From positions 1 through 48,487 of the forward strand of contig JAJRRW010000117.1 in the NCBI GenBank assembly GCA_024279115.1: a stretch of DNA of 48,487 nt. Reading direction: 5' to 3'. The first letter of the stretch is position 1. Each line of letters starts with the position of its first letter. Under the pieces are notes generated by a model. That model was not told the origin of the DNA. It did not search any database and saw only the letters and a list, made by a program, of their open reading frames with translations. Made by a program: the position numbers and the translations under genes. Below are positions 44,910 through 48,487 of this stretch, piece by piece. Source of the DNA: Alphaproteobacteria bacterium (GTDB taxonomy: Bacteria; Pseudomonadota; Alphaproteobacteria; Rhizobiales; JAKIUO01).

Positions 44910-46976
44910 TTATGGCAGCAGATTATTCAGTAAATTCCCGACGCCATTTTGATTTCCACCGAGCAGACCATCAGCAGGAGCGCCAGGTTCTCCTGTGCCT
45001 GCGGCGTCACCATGCTGGTTTTCTGGTGCTGGTGCTGGTTTGTCGCCACTGGTATCGATTTTTTTCCCTTCCAGATAGGCTTCGATTTCTGTGTCGTTTT
45101 TCAGCCCGCGTTTTTTCAGCAAGACAGTATTGGCCAGGCTGTCGCCGCGCGCCAAGCCCTGCAGGGATCGAACGACGGATCTACTGCCGCCCCAATAGGC
45201 CACGGCATCAAATCCGGGCTTGGGATTGGCCCACGGCCCTGACACTTTCAAAGGCGGTGCAAAGCTCCAATCGCCGCTAAACAGCTTTGGGGCGACGCGC
45301 AGATTAAGCGTTTCATTGACCAGATTAATCCGTCCTCTTGCCCGTACCTTGAAAAAAGCGCCGGTGACCAGAAAATCCGTGGTGCGGGCAATGCCCTTGT
45401 TGATTTTCAGCGTGGCAGACATTTTATCATAGGCGGTGCGCTCTTTGCCATCGCGTCCCGTACCGCTGCCAGGCACGGTATTGCCGGTATATTCTTCGAC
45501 TTTTTTGGCCAGATTAAAGCCATCAATGCGGCCCTTGGCCAGATTAAGCTTCAAATTGCCCTTCAGGGACTTTTTGAGATCAAGAGCATTATCGCCCTTG
45601 GTGTCGAAGTCTCCGCTTAGCGAGCCTTTGCCAGACAGCTTGTCGAAACCTGCAAAATCTCTCAAAATAGCACCGGCAAGCACATTATTGAGCGCCAGCT
45701 TGCCGCTGATCTGCGGGGTTGGGCGGCTGCCATCCAGCACCAGATTTCCAGTTGCGGAGCCGCGATATAATGACAGGGTGCGAATGGTGAATTCGGCCCG
45801 GCCATTAAGCAGAGTGACATCAATTTGACCCGCTCCAAACCGCCCTTTTTGATAAAGGATCTCGCTGGTTTTTAACTTGATCGTCGCATCAATTGCCTTG
45901 AGGCCCGATAGATCTATATTGGCGTCGCTGCCGTTGGCTGCGTTTGCCTGATCATCAAGATAGGGATTGAGGTCCAGCCTGTCGATCTCCATATTGGCGA
46001 CAATCGATGGTTTCTGGCGCTTTAGATCAAGGGTGCCACTGGCCGTAATATCCATATTGTCAAACAGGAACTGACTGGTGGCAAATTGCACCTGCTCGGC
46101 GTCGGCCTTGAGCACGGTTTTTAGTTTCAGATTGCCATAGCCGCTGCCGGCCGGCAATTCATGGCCAAGAAATTTAGCCAGGCCCCGCACTGAACTGGTG
46201 CGGGAGATGAGCGACCCGTCAAGGGAGGGTTGGTCCCCCAGGGTCATCATGCCCTCATACTCGCTATTGGTGAAGCGAGAGGAGAGTTTAACGACAACCT
46301 TTGAGGGTTGATCGGCGAACAGTTTGTCCGGGGCGTTGATCTTGGCGCTGATATTGAGGATTTCGTTGTGCCAGCGCAAATTGCCTTTGGTGCTGATGGA
46401 ACGGCTGGGAAGTTTGTGAGCGAGAGTGATATTGATCGCCTCGAATTTTTCATCAATATTGTCTTTGGCGTTTAGATAGTGCACGAAGCCGTTTTTGATG
46501 GTCACGGACCCCAGAGTGACGCTGTTGTCGGGGGACGTGTCGGTTTTGGTGTCATCGTTTGGGGTGTCGCTTGCCGCCATGTTGAAGTCCCAGTTACGAT
46601 TGCCCTTTTTATCGACCAGCAGGATAAAATGCGGTTTGATCAGGGTAATATCGGCCACTTCCACCTGCCCCTTGAACAAGGGTATCAGTTTAAAACTGGC
46701 GCTAAGCGAGGCCATTTTGACCAGCGGCGCGCCTTTCATGCGGGGAGGATTTGACAGGGAAATATCGTTCAGCGAGACACCGATGTCAGGATAGAATTTG
46801 AAGCTTGTGTCACCGGTAATGATCAGCTTGCGGCCGGTCCTTTGCTCAATCACCTGGGTGATTTTGTTGCGGGCCATATCGGTCGACATTATTTGCGGCA
46901 GGGCGAGAAGTCCCACCCCAATGACAACGAGAAGCAAGACGACCAGTATGCCGACAATATTAAGCGTTGTTTTCAT
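44910..46976 (-). CDS. AsmA family protein
   Basis: A 688-residue inner-membrane-anchored periplasmic protein of the AsmA family, thought to act as bridge-like lipid carriers that help supply phospholipid to the outer membrane. One N-terminal membrane helix (IVGILVVLLLVVIGVGLLAL) is followed by the AsmA N-terminal domain with YPDIGVSLNDISLSNPP, a long beta-rich middle, and the C-terminal AsmA_2-like region (FDGFNLAKK-type, TDFLVTGAFFKVRARGRINL, LNLRVAPKL). The tail is proline/glycine-rich. The ATG at 46976 has AGGGAG upstream; the longer frame is not conserved. It is downstream of coaA on the same strand and convergent with pyrE. Confidence 0.9.
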   Translation of the reverse strand: MKTTLNIVGILVVLLLVVIGVGLLALPQIMSTDMARNKITQVIEQRTGRKLIITGDTSFKFYPDIGVSLNDISLSNPPRMKGAPLVKMASLSASFKLIPLFKGQVEVADITLIKPHFILLVDKKGNRNWDFNMAASDTPNDDTKTDTSPDNSVTLGSVTIKNGFVHYLNAKDNIDEKFEAINITLAHKLPSRSISTKGNLRWHNEILNISAKINAPDKLFADQPSKVVVKLSSRFTNSEYEGMMTLGDQPSLDGSLISRTSSVRGLAKFLGHELPAGSGYGNLKLKTVLKADAEQVQFATSQFLFDNMDITASGTLDLKRQKPSIVANMEIDRLDLNPYLDDQANAANGSDANIDLSGLKAIDATIKLKTSEILYQKGRFGAGQIDVTLLNGRAEFTIRTLSLYRGSATGNLVLDGSRPTPQISGKLALNNVLAGAILRDFAGFDKLSGKGSLSGDFDTKGDNALDLKKSLKGNLKLNLAKGRIDGFNLAKKVEEYTGNTVPGSGTGRDGKERTAYDKMSATLKINKGIARTTDFLVTGAFFKVRARGRINLVNETLNLRVAPKLFSGDWSFAPPLKVSGPWANPKPGFDAVAYWGGSRSVVRSLQGLARGDSLANTVLLKKRGLKNDTEIEAYLEGKKIDTSGDKPAPAPENQHGDAAGTGEPGAPADGLLGGNQNGVGNLLNNLLP

Positions 46977-47099
46977 GAAGTGACTCCCTACCTGATCATG
47001 ATTTGCAGACAGTATAGGCGCGCACGTCACTGGAAAAAAGGCCAAATCCTCCTGTCAGGAAAAAATTTTCAACGACAAGCGGTCTTCCATGTGCTGCAT

Positions 47100-48134
47100 T
47101 TATTGCTTGCGTAACAAAATTTGCTCAATGGCATGATCATCGGCCTTGTGCAAAATCAGGTCGGCCCGTTGGCGGGTACATGCAATATTTTCCCGCAGAT
47201 TGACAAGATTGATGGTTTGCCAGAGATCGCGGGCTTTTTGCGTGGCGTCGTCATGGTTGAGTTTGGAATAGCGATGAAAATAGTTGGCTGGGTCTTGAAA
47301 TGCCGTTTGTCGCAGCATCATGAAACGCTCGATATACCAACGCTCGATCTGTTCCTGACGGGCATCCAGATAGATCGAAAAATCAAAAAAATCAGAAACA
47401 TAGGGTAAATGATCAAGAGCGGAAAGCTCAGTGGCGGGATCGCGATCAGGCAGTTTGCATTTATCGGGCTGGCGGGCTGGTTGCAGCACGTTCAGCCCTT
47501 CTATTATCAAAATATCGGGGCGGCTGACGGTGACGGTTTTCCCGGGCACGATATCATAGGTGAAATGGGAATAGACCGGGGCTTCGACATTGCTTTTACC
47601 CGATTTGATGTCGGCCAGAAAGCGCACAAGACGGCGCGCATCATAACTTTCAGGAAAGCCCTTGCGGGCCATCAGGTCTCGGCGCTCGAGTTCGGCATTG
47701 GGCCACAAAAACCCGTCTGTTGGTACCAAAGCGACATTGGCATGCACATCCCATTTGGCCAATAGAGCGCGCAAGATCCGCGCCATGGTGCTCTTGCCAA
47801 CCGCCACAGAACCGGCCATGCCAATGATAAACGGAGATCTTGGCTCGCTTTTGCCCAAAAACAGATTGGTTTCGCGGTGCAGTGTTTCTGCCGCCAGGGC
47901 ATACAGATTGAGCAGGCGTGTGAGCGGCAGATAAACCTCTTCGACTTCGCACATGGAGACAGGTTCAAGAATACCCGTCAGTTTTTTGACATCAGGAATG
48001 GTCAGGGTCATGGGCGTTTCGGCCCGCAGCGCCGCCCATTCTTTACGGGCAAAGGAGCGATAGGCAGAGTGCTCGGGCTGTGGGGAAGCGGCCGCCATTT
48101 TTGGTTCTTGTTGTTTGTTGTCGGGTTTGTTCAT
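47100..48134 (-). CDS. coaA: Pantothenate kinase type I
   Basis: A 344-residue kinase for the first step of coenzyme A synthesis. The P-loop GSVAVGKS is at 108-115 (IIGMAGSVAVGKSTMAR), with LVPTDGFLWPNAELERRDLMARKGFPESYD and FDFSIYLDA as in E. coli CoaA. The first 25 residues are extra and polar. The ATG at 48134 is chosen; the frame extends upstream into hisE in another reading, which is a shadow. hisE precedes it by 25 bp, the usual alphaproteobacterial his-coaA order. Confidence 0.95.
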   Translation of the reverse strand: MNKPDNKQQEPKMAAASPQPEHSAYRSFARKEWAALRAETPMTLTIPDVKKLTGILEPVSMCEVEEVYLPLTRLLNLYALAAETLHRETNLFLGKSEPRSPFIIGMAGSVAVGKSTMARILRALLAKWDVHANVALVPTDGFLWPNAELERRDLMARKGFPESYDARRLVRFLADIKSGKSNVEAPVYSHFTYDIVPGKTVTVSRPDILIIEGLNVLQPARQPDKCKLPDRDPATELSALDHLPYVSDFFDFSIYLDARQEQIERWYIERFMMLRQTAFQDPANYFHRYSKLNHDDATQKARDLWQTINLVNLRENIACTRQRADLILHKADDHAIEQILLRKQ

Positions 48135-48159
48135 ACCACCAACTTCGTTTGATAGTGCT

Positions 48160-48477
48160 TTACGGGCGCGCGGCTTTTTCTTCCAGTCCGGACGCGCCTT
48201 CTCGTTGCTTGAGCTTTTGTAACACATCGTCAAAATCAACCATGCGCGATTCAAGCAATACCAGCAGGTGATATAACAGATCAGCGGCCTCGTTTTTGAG
48301 ATCATCATCCGTTTGCACGAGGGCAGCGATGATGGTTTCCGTGGCTTCTTCACCGAGTTTTTTGGCGCATTTTTCGGGGCCGGCATCCAGCAGTTTGCGC
48401 GTATAGGACGTATCGCTCGAAGCTTGACGCCGCGCCTTGATGGTGGCGGCCAGATTTTTCAGAATATCTTCGCTCAT
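48160..48477 (-). CDS. hisE: Phosphoribosyl-ATP pyrophosphatase
   Basis: A 105-residue all-helical MazG-like enzyme for the second step of histidine synthesis. KLGEEATETIIAA, then NEAADLLYHLLVLL, supply the acidic metal-binding residues typical of HisE. It is complete, with its ATG ten bases inside the window edge. It is probably the last gene of a hisBHAFE-type operon lying mostly outside, with coaA next. Confidence 0.95.
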   Translation of the reverse strand: MSEDILKNLAATIKARRQASSDTSYTRKLLDAGPEKCAKKLGEEATETIIAALVQTDDDLKNEAADLLYHLLVLLESRMVDFDDVLQKLKQREGASGLEEKAARP

Positions 48478-48487
48478 TCGCTCATTC

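Overview
The window is a piece of an alphaproteobacterial chromosome of moderate GC that includes the origin-proximal region. The evidence is the gene order maf - [origin-like DNA] - hemE - hemJ - rho - mnmE - mnmG - rsmG - parA - parB, three perfect parS sites (TGTTTCACGTGAAACA), a cluster of GANTC (CcrM-type) sites next to DnaA-box-like motifs, perfect TTAA-N7-TTAA (CtrA-type) boxes, and alphaproteobacterial marker families: aa3 oxidase subunit IV, IalB, DUF1178, three-part PntAA/AB/B and the GIG helix-hairpin-helix domain. The order cannot be fixed from sequence alone; a RIME-like palindrome near 20.2 kb hints at a Hyphomicrobiales-like background.

Layout. 0-8.6 kb: small metabolic and regulatory genes (DUF4337, EVE and YciI proteins, AraC/GyrI regulator, pyridoxal kinase, Tas-type aldo-keto reductase, RNA cyclic phosphodiesterase ThpR, low-mass tyrosine phosphatase, pterin carbinolamine dehydratase, a zinc phospholipase C-like protein with a C-terminal helix-hairpin-helix/DUF4332 module, Maf). 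8.63-9.18 kb: probable oriC. 9.2-18.4 kb: haem synthesis (hemE, hemJ), rho, the tRNA U34 modification pair mnmE/mnmG, rsmG and the ParAB-parS segregation system. 18.5-30.5 kb: holA, lptE, leuS, yggS, yqaA, an FMN glutamate synthase-like protein, DUF1178, a nitrilase-family amidase, an unrecognised 138-residue protein, grxC, a ComF-type phosphoribosyltransferase and a BioC/NDUFAF5-like methyltransferase. 30.5-35.3 kb: a 1405-residue RND permease with a tandem helix-hairpin-helix tail. 35.5-40.6 kb: GATase, SDR, TerB-like, IalB, a TusA/DsrE sulfur-carrier pair and a secreted cysteine-containing protein of unknown role. 40.8-44.7 kb: CoxIV, proton-translocating transhydrogenase, pyrE. 44.9-48.5 kb: AsmA, coaA, hisE.

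Unusual points. Two housekeeping genes are disrupted: mnmE has an in-frame TAA 58 codons before its normal end, which separates the FCIGK tail, and pntAB has lost one base in a G run. A family of seven structured intergenic repeats carries two covarying hairpins; five copies sit just behind stop codons, always in the same orientation relative to the gene they follow. The origin-like region holds seven GANTC sites in about 300 bp. The RND permease fused to two GIG domains has no adaptor gene beside it. I saw no CRISPR array, tRNA, rRNA or complete insertion sequence.
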